Positions 34,809 to 43,317 are shown, counted from the stretch's first letter. The stretch is 64,000 nt of DNA from Evansella halocellulosilytica (GCF_002335745.1 NZ_NIST01000001.1:4278354-4342353), one strand, 5' to 3'. Made by a program: numbers and translations. Notes: a model not told the origin generated them from the letters alone.

Positions 34809-35033
34809 AGCGCTGCCTCTTCCTCTTCTAGCATCGTTCTGTGGTTATATCCGTCATCCAGGCAATACGCCACATCCTGTGGCATGCCCGGCATTAGGAC
34901 GTCCTGTCCGTCGAACTCGTAAGATAAGATCTTCGGCTAAAACCCCCGTGTCCTGCGGGAACGCCGAAGTAACCACATCTGTGTGGAAGCTCGTGTAGGA
35001 AACGCTCGTGGCTGAAGTCTAGACAGCCATCGA
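34809..35033 (+). repeat. Family C repeat, copy 1
   Basis: About 225 bases matching 48520-48744 closely: GCTGCCTCTTCCTCTTCTAG, TGTGGTTATATCCGTCA, CCTGTGGCATGCCCGGCATT, CGTCCTGTCCGTCGA, TGTGGAAGCTCGTGTAG, AACGCTCGTG and GAAGTCTAGACAGC. It contains several short GC-rich palindromes. This copy lacks the AGCGCAAGGCGC head. Confidence 0.85.
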
Positions 35034-35071
35034 GAGGTTGAAATTTTACACTTTCTTATCTTTCAAGAAAA

Positions 35072-35124
35072 GGCTCCCACCGATGGTGAGAGCCCCTTCT
35101 ATTTAGCTGAGTTTTGTCCCAGCC
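35072..35124 (-). repeat. Family A 3' element, copy 3
   Basis: On the minus strand GGCTGGGACAAAACTCAGC (35106-35124) is followed by the hairpin GGCTCTCACC/GGTGGGAGCC (35072-35094) and a T-rich tail. It is 50 bases downstream of the PAP2 stop in the same direction. Its hairpin is nearly identical in sequence to copy 1. Confidence 0.7.
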
Positions 35125-35173
35125 CTTTCTTTTATAAACAAATACTATATTAACTGAAACATTAAAATTTCTA

Positions 35174-36049
35174 TTAAGAACGCGGGTAAAGTTTTAGTTT
35201 TACAAAGACTAATGGAGCAAGTAAAATCCCCCAAATTCCCATAATCGCGTAACGGAGCCCATCAAAGAAAGCGTGATCAGGAAACGGAATCTTCAATCCT
35301 TCTTGAAGAACAAATATACCGATAAGCCCGATAAAATAGCCAGCAATTCGGTTCAACCAAGAAGCTGCGAGTTTCATTCTTACGTACTTCGTTTCTAATA
35401 AATAGCCGACCCCTGCTCCTAAAATAAAGCCAGCGTATTTAACCCCCTCAGGATCAGTAAATAGAAACATCATGATAATAGGAAGGCCAATAGCTAATGT
35501 CATTTTCACCTTATAAGAAAGCTTGGTTATTTTTTTTACAGCAAAATGAGCAATAACAATGATAACTAAAGCGAGTAAAACACCAGCAGTAATATCAAGT
35601 GGCCAATGAACTCCTGTATAAAGTCGTGCTACAGAGATGAGACCTACTAATAAGGCTACTGCAATCCAAATATTTCTTCGATTCACTTCATACGCAATAT
35701 ATCCCCACAATGTAGCAGAACCTTGGGCATGACCGCTCGGAAAACTATCATGCGGAAATCTCGTCCCTACCTCGGCTGAATCTACATAAAGAGAATGAAC
35801 ACCTTCAATACCAACTGGTCTCGTTATAGCAGTAATAACTTTTAACCATGCATTCAAGTATACTGATATTAAAAACACATATAACAGACGAATACCAAAC
35901 GGCTTTGAGACGCACCAATAAACGAAAGGTAAAATAATAAAGTAAAATTCCTCATTCCCTAAAAAGGTTAAAAACCAGGCAAAGTAATCGAATATTGGCT
36001 GTTGTATCGAGGTGAAAAAACGTAATATTTCTATTTCAAATTCTCTCAA
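35174..36049 (-). CDS. PAP2-family membrane phosphatase
   Basis: A 291-residue membrane protein of the phosphatidic acid phosphatase 2 family. The three signature motifs are visible: KVITAITRP, the PSGHAQG motif and ARLYTGVHWPLDI (motif 3 with the catalytic His). Several additional C-terminal helices extend beyond the usual size of 200-220 residues. The start is TTG with GAGGAG eight bases upstream. It may dephosphorylate lipid phosphates or undecaprenyl diphosphate. A family A element follows its stop. Confidence 0.9.
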   Translation of the reverse strand: MREFEIEILRFFTSIQQPIFDYFAWFLTFLGNEEFYFIILPFVYWCVSKPFGIRLLYVFLISVYLNAWLKVITAITRPVGIEGVHSLYVDSAEVGTRFPHDSFPSGHAQGSATLWGYIAYEVNRRNIWIAVALLVGLISVARLYTGVHWPLDITAGVLLALVIIVIAHFAVKKITKLSYKVKMTLAIGLPIIMMFLFTDPEGVKYAGFILGAGVGYLLETKYVRMKLAASWLNRIAGYFIGLIGIFVLQEGLKIPFPDHAFFDGLRYAIMGIWGILLAPLVFVKLKLYPRS

Positions 36050-36229
36050 TATCCAGTCTCCTCTCGTTCATTATTTTATATGTATGTGCTCATAGTCTAT
36101 TATACTTATTTTTCATCATGTATGTATTACCGTATCTCTAATCCTTCTATCATCTGACTAGAATAAGGAAAAATGTTACTCATATATCTCAGCAAATTAA
36201 AAGAAAATACATATAAGGCTTCTTACAAT

Positions 36230-37273
36230 TCAGCCTCTTTTTATGGGTGTTTTTATAGGTTTTCCGAAGAAAAAACCTTGACCAAAATCCACATATGCCT
36301 TTATTGCTTCCCATTCCTCAGCTGTTTCAACCCCTTCTGCGATTATTTCTGTTCCTATAATTTTTGCTTCATCGTGTATTTTCATAATTTGTTCAAGCTT
36401 TGCAGTATCTTGATGACAATTGCGAACTAGATGTTTGTCAACTTTTGCATAGTTAGGCTGCAGCTCACGCAAGACTTCAAGTGTAGAAAACCTTGCACCA
36501 ATATCATCTAACGCAACTTTCATTCCGAACTTTCGGTATTCATGGAAAATTTCCTTTAAATGATTAATATTTAAAACTCGCTCTGTTTCGACTACTTCAA
36601 AGACTAAATCTTCGGGATCAACACGATAATCTTTTACTGCTTGAAACGTACTTTTCAAACAATGCTCTGGTTCGGATATCGACGATGACAAAAAGTTAAT
36701 AAAACGTTTTATACCCTTTTCTAGCATAAGAGAACCTGTACGGATAGATTGAATGCGGGCATCACTATCAAGTTTCGCTTGCAATCCCGTATGGTGGGCA
36801 AACGCAAAAAGTTCTCCGGGGATAAAAGTATAGAGTTGACTTTTAGGTCGTAACAAAAATTCATAACCGTATATACTCTCTGTGTCTGCATAGACAATCG
36901 GCTGCATAAGTGAATGAAACAAACGGTCATCAATGACTCTTAATAATTCCGGATTCATGACGCGTAATGTTAGTTGAGTTAACGGAATATAGTCAAAAGA
37001 ATAAACGTCTTGATGACAATCACATATAGATCCTTCTATTTGATCGATTTCATCATCAAGAAGTGAAGACTGCGTCATGCTAACAATTCTTTCTAATTGC
37101 TGCCAATCAGAAAAATATGCCGATACCACTTCATTCTTTGAGTTAACTTTCATTTTACAATGATAAGTGAGGTCTAATACTTTCTGTTTTAATTCAGATT
37201 GTCTTACTTTCAAATATAAATATCCTTCCGGAATAATTGGTGTTGTAGTTGTACATAAATTACAAGTCTGCAT
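36230..37273 (-). CDS. EAL-domain protein with Cys-rich N-terminus
   Basis: A 347-residue protein. The ATG at 37273 has GGAAGGTG upstream. The N-terminal 90 residues include CNLC near the start and CDCH near residue 88, possible metal or redox cysteines. The EAL domain follows. The signature is EFLLRP rather than EALLRW; the other key residues are largely kept (NFLSSS, EVVETE, DDIGA, KVDKHL, EGVET and QGFFFGKP), so c-di-GMP hydrolysis is possible but uncertain. There is no GGDEF domain. YkuI-like EAL proteins of Bacillus are partial analogues. Confidence 0.85.
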   Translation of the reverse strand: MQTCNLCTTTTPIIPEGYLYLKVRQSELKQKVLDLTYHCKMKVNSKNEVVSAYFSDWQQLERIVSMTQSSLLDDEIDQIEGSICDCHQDVYSFDYIPLTQLTLRVMNPELLRVIDDRLFHSLMQPIVYADTESIYGYEFLLRPKSQLYTFIPGELFAFAHHTGLQAKLDSDARIQSIRTGSLMLEKGIKRFINFLSSSISEPEHCLKSTFQAVKDYRVDPEDLVFEVVETERVLNINHLKEIFHEYRKFGMKVALDDIGARFSTLEVLRELQPNYAKVDKHLVRNCHQDTAKLEQIMKIHDEAKIIGTEIIAEGVETAEEWEAIKAYVDFGQGFFFGKPIKTPIKRG

Positions 37274-37698
37274 CCATTCACCTTCCTTCAAACTCCCTCT
37301 CTTATATTCACCGTATTAACTTTTATAAAGCGAAGGGAAAAAATAGTAATTATAATACCAGTCTTTTATAGTATAAATTAAATAGGACTAACAATCTAGT
37401 TAAACATCAACCTCTTAAATTCATTTCCGTTCATCCAAATTTTTGAGTATATACCTATATCAATAGACCTGTTATTTGTTTGTTCAACTATATCAGTCCC
37501 TCTTTTTTATCAATTATGATCGTTATAAGAAGAAATGACTCTCATTAATTAATTTCCTTAACATATCTTCCTTTCCTAGTACATATACACTAATTTAGAA
37601 AGATGAATTGTTTTTTTTACAGCTCATTTGTTAGTATAAATATGTCGGATATTGTTAGAATATTTGAATTAATCAATTAATAAAAGGAGATGTGTTTG
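37274..37698. other. AT-rich intergenic region
   Basis: About 425 bases with no gene on either strand and no repeat that I recognise. It should hold the divergent promoters of the EAL gene and the pterin dehydratase gene. AAAAGGAG at 37682-37688 is the latter's ribosome binding site. Confidence 0.5.
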
Positions 37699-37989
37699 AT
37701 GACGATGACGGAAGAAGAAGTTCAAGCAAGTCTCGCTGATTCTCACGGATGGTCACTAGAAAATGACCAATGGATTAAAAAGGAATATCGTTTTTCAAGT
37801 TATCCTAAAGCCATTCATTTTGTAAACGCCATCGCAAAAATCGCAGAAGATCGACAACATCATCCTTACTTGATTATTGATCACACGCTAGTAAGCGTAA
37901 AACTTAGTACCCTTGACGTCGGAGGATTAACGCAAAAAGATTTTGAATCGGCTCACGCATATGACATTACATACTCGAAATACGAGTGA
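37699..37989 (+). CDS. Pterin-4a-carbinolamine dehydratase
   Basis: A small 96-residue DCoH/PhhB-family enzyme that dehydrates 4a-hydroxytetrahydrobiopterin and is also linked to other pterin chemistry. The signature lies at HFVNAIAKIAEDRQHHPYLIIDHTLVSVKLSTLDVGGLTQKDFESA, with the catalytic HHP. The ATG at 37699 fits AGGAG ten bases upstream; ATGs at 37690 and 37705 are alternatives. No aromatic amino-acid hydroxylase gene is nearby. Confidence 0.9.
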   Translation: MTMTEEEVQASLADSHGWSLENDQWIKKEYRFSSYPKAIHFVNAIAKIAEDRQHHPYLIIDHTLVSVKLSTLDVGGLTQKDFESAHAYDITYSKYE

Positions 37990-38121
37990 AAATCATTTAC
38001 CTTTTAAGCTACGGGATCTCTTTTCCGTAGTTTTCTTATCTAAAAGAGATGGAAAACGCTCAGCTCATGATGCAACCTTAAAGCAAATTTGTGATGATCA
38101 AAGTATGATGAACCTAAAGAA

Positions 38122-38198
38122 GAGGCTGGGACAAATCTAGCTAAGAAGTAATTGTTAAAAGGTTCCGATCATCAAAATAAGATGATCGGAACCTTTTT
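38122..38198 (+). repeat. Family A 3' element, copy 4, with a strong terminator
   Basis: GAGGCTGGGACAAATCTAGC (38122-38141) is followed by the perfect 13-bp hairpin GGTTCCGATCATC (38161-38173) / GATGATCGGAACC (38181-38193) and TTTTT. It lies 130 bases after the pterin dehydratase gene in the same direction, so it plausibly ends that transcript. Confidence 0.75.
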
Positions 38199-38226
38199 AG
38201 TTGTATTTTCGTCATCTGTTGTCCCA

Positions 38227-39057
38227 TTAACTGCTCATGGCGGTGTACTTTCTCAAGTTCACCGCCATGAATGCAAAACCTAATTCATTTTTTTACCTTC
38301 TCTTTTCCTCTCACTGACATACGAGTGAAACCCAAATTAGCCTTCAAAAATCCGAAGACAGGCTCCACATCAATCTTACGTTTAGAATGGGCAACCTGAA
38401 CAATCCTCACACTCGTAGACTTTAAATGCTCGTGTAAAACCACTTTTATCTTTCCGATTCGATAGGTAACGGAACATCAACTTTTGCCCGTTTGGGCATG
38501 TAAAAGAATCTGTTTCCTCGTCATACTCCCAATTGGCCGAGTTGAAATTGTTATTTTTATACCTCTTTTTCTTCTCCTTACGGTACATATTATACGTGAT
38601 AAGTGGGATGCACTCCCGATTCATTCGCCTCGATCTTCGTTCCGTCAAGAAAGATAGCTTCTTCCTCTATCAATTTTTCTTTCACAAGTTGACAGCGAAA
38701 CTGGACGAAGCACTGCCGTAATAATTCCTTTACTTCTTCATGAACACGGAATCGATTGATGGTACGATAACTCGGTTCATATCCTTGAGCCAGCCACATC
38801 ATACGAATACTATCTTTGAGTAATGCCTCAATTTTTCTTCCTGAGAAAACAGATTGTGTGTAAGCACATAAAATCACTTTCATCATCATTCTTGGATGGT
38901 AAGCTGGGTTGCCCGTTTCACGCAAAAAACTGGCGAAGGCTTCATCAGGTATCTGTTCCACAAGATCATTTACAGTGTAGGCAATATCCTTTTCCTGAAG
39001 CTTTACTTCTAAATCTAACGGCAAAATAACTTGATCCATGTTATAATATTTAAACAT
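38227..39057 (-). pseudogene. Degenerate IS1182-family transposase
   Basis: Remnant of an IS1182-type DDE transposase. The N-terminal part (38590-39057) is intact to FLDGTKIEANESG, then about 170 residues are missing. The frame then shifts to a middle part (38382-38600) with YNMYRKEKKKRYKNNNF and YECEDCSGCPF. A second deletion of some 70-80 residues follows, and the C-terminal part in another frame has KIDVEPVFGFLKANLGF and, after a one-base A insertion near 38286-38293, ELGFAFMAVNLRKYTAMSS. Intact members have about 450-550 residues. The element is dead. Confidence 0.85.
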
Positions 39058-39139
39058 AAGGACACCCCCGGTTTAGTTATTGTGTGGTTACTTTAATTTT
39101 ATCAGAAAGTGTCCTTTTTGTTTCAAAAAATTAGTTGAT

Positions 39140-39262
39140 TGTAGCGAAAGGGGCGAGACGCCTTCGGGAAAAGCATTCGGCGAAGATCCCGCAGGGCGGT
39201 TTTCCCGACGAGGAAGCTGAGGCAATGCCCGAGGCAAGCGAGCATCCTGTAGTGAAAATCAA
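39140..39262. repeat. Family E GC-rich repeat
   Basis: The sequence contains GGGGCGAGACGCCTTCGGG, GAAGATCCCGCAGGGCGG, GACGAGGAAGCTGAGGCAA and GCGAGCATCCTGTAGTGAAA. It resembles a dispersed element I recall from many Bacillaceae, and it shares GAAGA.CCCGCAG and GAGGC(T)GAGGCA blocks with 27160-27228. The remaining DNA of this gap (39058-39139) is not recognised. Confidence 0.65.
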
Positions 39263-39292
39263 CGACAAAGTTTAGCAGAGTATAAAGATAAA

Positions 39293-39364
39293 GAGAGGCA
39301 CTCCACCCAAACATTGGGATGAGCGCCTCTCTATTTTTAATTTACTGGGTTTTGTCCCAGCCTC
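39293..39364 (-). repeat. Family A 3' element, copy 5
   Basis: On the minus strand GAGGCTGGGACAAAACCCAG (39345-39364) is followed by a hairpin closed by GAGAGGC/GCCTCTC (39293-39331) and the tail TTTATCTTTATA. It begins 12 bases after the stop of the DUF2087 gene, in the same direction. Confidence 0.7.
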
Positions 39365-39375
39365 TTTCAAAAACG

Positions 39376-40116
39376 TTATTTTAACCAATAGGCAGATCCG
39401 TCTTGATGCCGGTCTACAAACCCGTATTCAATTATATATCTGCGGATTGTCACATAATCATCAAAATACTGTTTAATCGTTTCATTTATTTCACGTTCTG
39501 TATACGTTCTCCCCTTTTCAAGCTTCGAACAAATATACTTTAAAATAACAATCTTCCGTTTTTCTTTTGCAGGAAACTGTTTTACTTTCCCTGTACTTTG
39601 CTCAATATACGTATCCAAAATCTTTTGTTCTTCATTTTCTGTAATTGCCCAACGGTCATCCACCATCGTCGCCTCCTTATGAACATCAATAAAAGATTCT
39701 GTCAGTCCCCCTTCCTCTAACAATTCCATCATTGATAAAAATATTTTTGCCTGTTTTGCTTTTTCACGAAGTTTAAAACGATGCTGTCTGACAGTAGCAC
39801 TATTAATATTCAGCTCAGCTGCAATGGCTGTATCTTTCTTTCCCGCATACAGAGCAGACAAAATTTGTTTTTGATGATCATTTAATCCAGTATGTCGTTT
39901 GCCAAGCTCAATCAATGCTTGAAAGGGTGAACCGTGCACATGAAGAATGTGTTCTTTCATCTCCCTTTCTGCATCTAATAATTCTCCTTCCCGTTTATAA
40001 ATCACTCCATGCTTTGTCGTAAAATTACAATGAAGACAATGGAAATAATCCGTATTCTTTTGAAAGAAGTAGCCATTTTTCAGCTCGCTTACTCTCCTAT
40101 TTAATCCTTTTTCCAT
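39376..40116 (-). CDS. HTH regulator with C2H2-like finger and DUF2087 domain
   Basis: A 246-residue protein. Residues about 28-60 hold CLHC followed some 24 residues later by HILHVH, a possible zinc finger (CxxC...HxxxxH). A LuxR-type helix-turn-helix follows: GLNDHQKQILSALYAGKKDTAIAAELNINSATVRQHRFKLR. The C-terminal 90 residues match DUF2087 (FPAKEKRKIVILKYICSKLEKGRTYTEREINETIKQYF...DYVTIRRYIIEYGFVDRHQDGSAYWLK). The ATG at 40116 is preferred over 40149 on weak ribosome-binding grounds. A DNA-binding regulator is likely; its targets are unknown. Confidence 0.8.
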   Translation of the reverse strand: MEKGLNRRVSELKNGYFFQKNTDYFHCLHCNFTTKHGVIYKREGELLDAEREMKEHILHVHGSPFQALIELGKRHTGLNDHQKQILSALYAGKKDTAIAAELNINSATVRQHRFKLREKAKQAKIFLSMMELLEEGGLTESFIDVHKEATMVDDRWAITENEEQKILDTYIEQSTGKVKQFPAKEKRKIVILKYICSKLEKGRTYTEREINETIKQYFDDYVTIRRYIIEYGFVDRHQDGSAYWLK

Positions 40117-40282
40117 TTTACACCAGCCTTTATATAAACAATATATCATTACGTTTATAAAATGTAAAACAAAATTAAATTTCGTTTATCATTTGCACCT
40201 TTAGTTTTTGTTGAACTGCCACTGTGGTAAAATGAAATGGGATTATAAGCGTCATATATACTTCAATCGGAGGGAAGCAACG

Positions 40283-40798
40283 ATGCAATGGCTGTACTTA
40301 TTTACCGCAACTATATTCGGTGTACTTGCTCTTTATCATATATTCACTCACCAAAGAAGAAAAAACATGAGGGATTATGTCATATTTAATTTAAAAGACC
40401 CTAAAAAAATATCGACGTCTTCAAAATTGTATAAAGTTTCCGTCGTCTTTGCTTATATTTTATTGTTTGTGAATATCTTTTTTTATGTAGAAATTTTTCA
40501 AAGCTTTGAACGGGCTACCATATTAATTATGATTATTTTCTTTTTAGGGATAACCGTCCTAATTGCTTTGGACAAGATCTTTGAAGTACGAGGGCATGCC
40601 CTTGTTTTTGCGGGGTATCATGTACAATGGGGCAAAATTCGCTCATTGAAATGGGGCAAAAAAAGAAGTAAAAAAACTCAACTTATTATGGAACTTGATA
40701 AAGGGACAAAAATAAAAACATCGATTCGTAATGATGAAAAAGAAAAAGTTGAAGAATTACTCTCCAACTATACATATTTCGAAAAAAAATCTAATTAA
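40283..40798 (+). CDS. Small membrane protein with PH-like C-terminal domain
   Basis: A 171-residue protein. The ATG at 40283 has GGAGGGAAGCAAC before it; the longer frame from 40208 is not supported. Three hydrophobic segments (residues about 2-20, 55-75, 82-100) are followed by a soluble basic domain with HALVFAGYHVQWGKIRSLKWGKKRSKKTQLIMELDKGTKIKTSI. This resembles DUF5673/PH-like domains of other Bacillus proteins. The function is unknown. Confidence 0.7.
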   Translation: MQWLYLFTATIFGVLALYHIFTHQRRKNMRDYVIFNLKDPKKISTSSKLYKVSVVFAYILLFVNIFFYVEIFQSFERATILIMIIFFLGITVLIALDKIFEVRGHALVFAGYHVQWGKIRSLKWGKKRSKKTQLIMELDKGTKIKTSIRNDEKEKVEELLSNYTYFEKKSN

Positions 40799-40817
40799 AT
40801 GGAATTGTATTTGACTG

Positions 40818-40843
40818 AAACGCTTAGAACTAAGCGTTTTTTT
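40818..40843. terminator. Terminator between convergent genes
   Basis: AAACGCTTA (40818-40826) pairs with TAAGCGTTT (40831-40839) followed by TTTT. It serves the membrane protein gene; a shorter A-run on the other side may help arsC. Confidence 0.75.
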
Positions 40844-40905
40844 AAATATTCAACAAGCTGTTCGTTATCGATAACAAACTTGTCGGCTCTCGTTTTCCAT
40901 TTTCA

Positions 40906-41325
40906 TTATTTCCCTGCTTCTTTAAATGTCTTTATACGTTCACCAATTTCATCTCTTACACGTTGGAAAAACGCCCATTTTTCTTTTTCTGTACCTTCTG
41001 CTTTCGCTGGGTCGTCAAACCCCCAATGGACTCTTTCTTTATGAGGAGGTGTAGCTGGGCAAACGTCATTTGCATGACCGCATAGTGTTACGACTAAATC
41101 GGCTTTATTTAATAAATCGGAGTCAATGACATCGGAAGTTTGACCTGAAATATCAATCCCTACTTCATTCATCGCTTTGATCGCATTTGGATTAACCCCG
41201 TGGGCTTCAATACCTGCTGAATAAACATCCCACTCTTCACCTAAATAATGTTTTCCCCAAGCTTCTGCCATTTGACTTCGGCATGAATTGCCTGTACACA
41301 AAAAATAAATGACTCGTTTTGACAT
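40906..41325 (-). CDS. arsC: Arsenate reductase, thioredoxin-coupled type
   Basis: A 139-residue enzyme of the low-molecular-weight phosphatase fold. The active-site loop is [15 protein letters not shown] (Cys10 and Cys15). The redox pair needed for the thioredoxin-linked cycle lies in [13 protein letters not shown]. The length equals that of Bacillus ArsC. The ATG at 41325 follows AAAGGGGCG. It reduces arsenate to arsenite. It is 240 bases downstream of arsR, with a family G repeat between; no arsenite exporter gene is in the window. Confidence 0.93.
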   Translation of the reverse strand: MSKRVIYFLCTGNSCRSQMAEAWGKHYLGEEWDVYSAGIEAHGVNPNAIKAMNEVGIDISGQTSDVIDSDLLNKADLVVTLCGHANDVCPATPPHKERVHWGFDDPAKAEGTEKEKWAFFQRVRDEIGERIKTFKEAGK

Positions 41326-41480
41326 CAATAAACGCCCCTTTCATATAAACATATAACAATATACTTATATACTATCATACTTTCCATAAACTAAGCATTT
41401 TTCCGAACAAAAAGGATGTTAAGATTTTGTAAACAAATATTTGCTTATGAAAAGCGAAATGTGCTGCCTAAAAACTCTCA

Positions 41481-41558
41481 TGCTTTCGTGTAAGACTTAA
41501 TGGTGAAAACCTTCGTTACCTTTATACGATTGTCCATCGGTTATATAAACCCTTATAG
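41481..41558. repeat. Family G repeat, copy 1
   Basis: Starting TGCTTTCGTGTAAGACTTAA and ending CCCTTATAG, it aligns over 78 bases with 45485-45561 (about three-quarters identical by eye). It lies between arsR and arsC. Confidence 0.6.
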
Positions 41559-41567
41559 TATAAAGAA

Positions 41568-41909
41568 CTAACAACAAACCCGCTTTCCACTCTTTTCAAG
41601 TTCGTCTAACAGTATTTGACCATCTGTTACTTCATTAATGATTGCTCTAACGAGGTCAATCCCGTGGTGATCTTCATTAATGGAATAGAAAATCCATTGT
41701 CCTTTCCTCCGTTCCCGGACAAGGTCTTTGTCTTTAAGTTTACGTAAATGCTGGCTCACGGAAGGTTGACTCGATTGAAAAATTTCAACGAATTCACAGA
41801 CACATAACTCCTCAATATGTAATAATGCCATCATCGTCAGTCTCGTTTTATCACTCATTAATTTGATAATTTCTGCTGCTTCTGAATATTGTAATCGTTC
41901 CTTTTTCAT
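41568..41909 (-). CDS. arsR: ArsR-family metalloregulator
   Basis: A 113-residue winged-helix repressor. ELCVCEFVEIF holds a CxC at the position of the arsenite-binding site of ArsR, and the recognition helix is SSQPSVSQHLRKLKDKDLV. Further cysteines occur at the C-terminal end (KRVCC). In classical ArsR a third cysteine lies two residues past the pair, whereas here it is Phe. The start overlaps the end of pcp by ATGA, so the two are translationally coupled, which is an unusual partner for arsR. Confidence 0.9.
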   Translation of the reverse strand: MKKERLQYSEAAEIIKLMSDKTRLTMMALLHIEELCVCEFVEIFQSSQPSVSQHLRKLKDKDLVRERRKGQWIFYSINEDHHGIDLVRAIINEVTDGQILLDELEKSGKRVCC

Positions 41910-42550
41910 TTTCTCGCCTCTTCCATTTCTGTGAGAGTTTCAACGACTTTATAAATAGCTTTTTCTTGTGTTTCAATACTCATACTCGGGAGGTTCGGTT
42001 GTTCCATAACCATATTTGGGCTTGCTGGTACGTGAATAAAACCACCAATCATTCGTGCTTCTTTGCGCTCAATAAATAGCAAAAGTCGATACAGTGTATC
42101 GTTACAAATATACGTACCTGCAGTATTTGATATCGATGCTGGAATCTCTGCTTTTCTTACCACATCTATAAGTCTTCTATTAGGTAGAGTCGCAAATAAA
42201 CCGTCAGGACCATTTTCGTCAATTGGCCGATCGACTGGTTTGTCTCCACTATTATCTCCAGAAACGGCTCTCCCACCAGTATTATGAATATCTTGAACGT
42301 TTATACCAATTCTTTCAAAACTAATATTCGCACGTCCAACGGCAACTCCTAAACAGATTACAATATCCGGCTCAAATTCTTTTATTCTTTCAATCAATTC
42401 ATCTGCACATTTTCCATATACTACAGGGAGAATGACAGTCTCGAGCTCTGTATTCGTAAATTCCCATTTCTTAGCACGTTCGATAATTTCCATCGTTGGA
42501 TTCGTATGTAGGTCGCCAAACGGTTCAAAACCTGATAATAATATTTTCAT
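41906..42550 (-). CDS. pcp: Pyroglutamyl-peptidase I
   Basis: A 214-residue cysteine peptidase that removes N-terminal pyroglutamate. The family motifs are GFEPFGDLHTNPTMEI, the NTAGTYICNDTLYRLL block with the catalytic Cys (about 143), and GGFIHVPASPN with the catalytic His (about 167). The glutamate of the triad lies in the ISFERIGINVQD block. It is cytoplasmic. Its stop overlaps the arsR start. Confidence 0.95.
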   Translation of the reverse strand: MKILLSGFEPFGDLHTNPTMEIIERAKKWEFTNTELETVILPVVYGKCADELIERIKEFEPDIVICLGVAVGRANISFERIGINVQDIHNTGGRAVSGDNSGDKPVDRPIDENGPDGLFATLPNRRLIDVVRKAEIPASISNTAGTYICNDTLYRLLLFIERKEARMIGGFIHVPASPNMVMEQPNLPSMSIETQEKAIYKVVETLTEMEEARK

Positions 42551-42763
42551 TGTCGGATCACCTCCTTTCTATTTTCTCCCTCCATTCGAATAAATTCAAG
42601 TAGCTTCATCGACTCATTGCTAAAATGCCTCTCACATCTATTATTATCTATATTTCTTTTCGGTCACACCACTTTGCTATCTTTCAGTTAAAAATCTAAT
42701 GATCGATCCTATCCTTTTTGTTCAAAATGTCGTACTTATTTTTATGAAAGGAGGTGATCAAGC

Positions 42764-42979
42764 ATGAGCAACGAAGCGATGGACACACGCCTTACGTTAA
42801 CATTCGTTACCGGGTTTGATGATGAAGGAGCTGAAATTTTTTTAACGAGACATTTTCGTAACATCCAGCCCGCTGCAGAAAGTCCAGCCTTACTGCAGGC
42901 GGCTAATTCTTTAGCCTCACTACAGCAATATGAACTGGATAAGGTTGAACGATTTAACACGTATGATTTAGCAGAATAA
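42764..42979 (+). CDS. DUF1659 family protein
   Basis: A 71-residue protein typical of DUF1659 (DTRLTLTFVTGFDDEGAEIFLTRHFRNIQPAAES... ending with ANSLASLQQYELDKVERFNTYDL). The ribosome binding site AAAGGAGGTGATCAAGC is very strong. It is the first of three tandem small genes (DUF1659, DUF2922, YvrJ) that occur together in Bacillaceae. The function is unknown. Confidence 0.88.
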   Translation: MSNEAMDTRLTLTFVTGFDDEGAEIFLTRHFRNIQPAAESPALLQAANSLASLQQYELDKVERFNTYDLAE

Positions 42980-43011
42980 GGATAAGCAGCTGTCAATAAG
43001 GAGGTGATCAA

Positions 43012-43230
43012 ATGGCAAAGAGATTAGAACTTATTTTTGTAAATGAAGGTGGTACAAGCGTAACGATTGGGCTTGATGAACCGGTGGAGCCAGCAGACGG
43101 AGAACACATTTCCTCTGTCATGGATGAAATGATTGATTTAGATGTCTTTACTTCAAGTAATGGAAAGCTTACTGAAAAACGTGGTGCTCGTATCGTGGAT
43201 CGAACAGTTGAAGAAATTGAATTGAGCTAA
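43012..43230 (+). CDS. DUF2922 family protein
   Basis: A 72-residue protein of DUF2922 (KRLELIFVNEGGTSVTIGLDEPVEPADGEHISSVMDEMIDLDVFTSSNGKLTEKRGARIVDRTVEEIEL). Its ribosome binding site AAGGAGGTGATCAA is the same as that of the upstream DUF1659 gene, 32 bases away, which hints at duplicated control sequences. The role is unknown. Confidence 0.88.
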   Translation: MAKRLELIFVNEGGTSVTIGLDEPVEPADGEHISSVMDEMIDLDVFTSSNGKLTEKRGARIVDRTVEEIELS

Positions 43231-43317
43231 TCGATAACATTGAAGTTATTTCTAGTTGAGGCTGTAAGGAAACCACTTCCTTGCAGCCTTTTATAAAATA
43301 ACGTAGGAGGTGAAACG

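Noticed and set aside
38122-39364. GGCTGGGACAAA boxes as the terminal inverted repeats of the IS1182-type element
   Set aside because: The same box occurs three more times without any transposase, each 3' of a co-oriented gene; the two copies here fit the flanking pterin dehydratase and DUF2087 genes in the same way.
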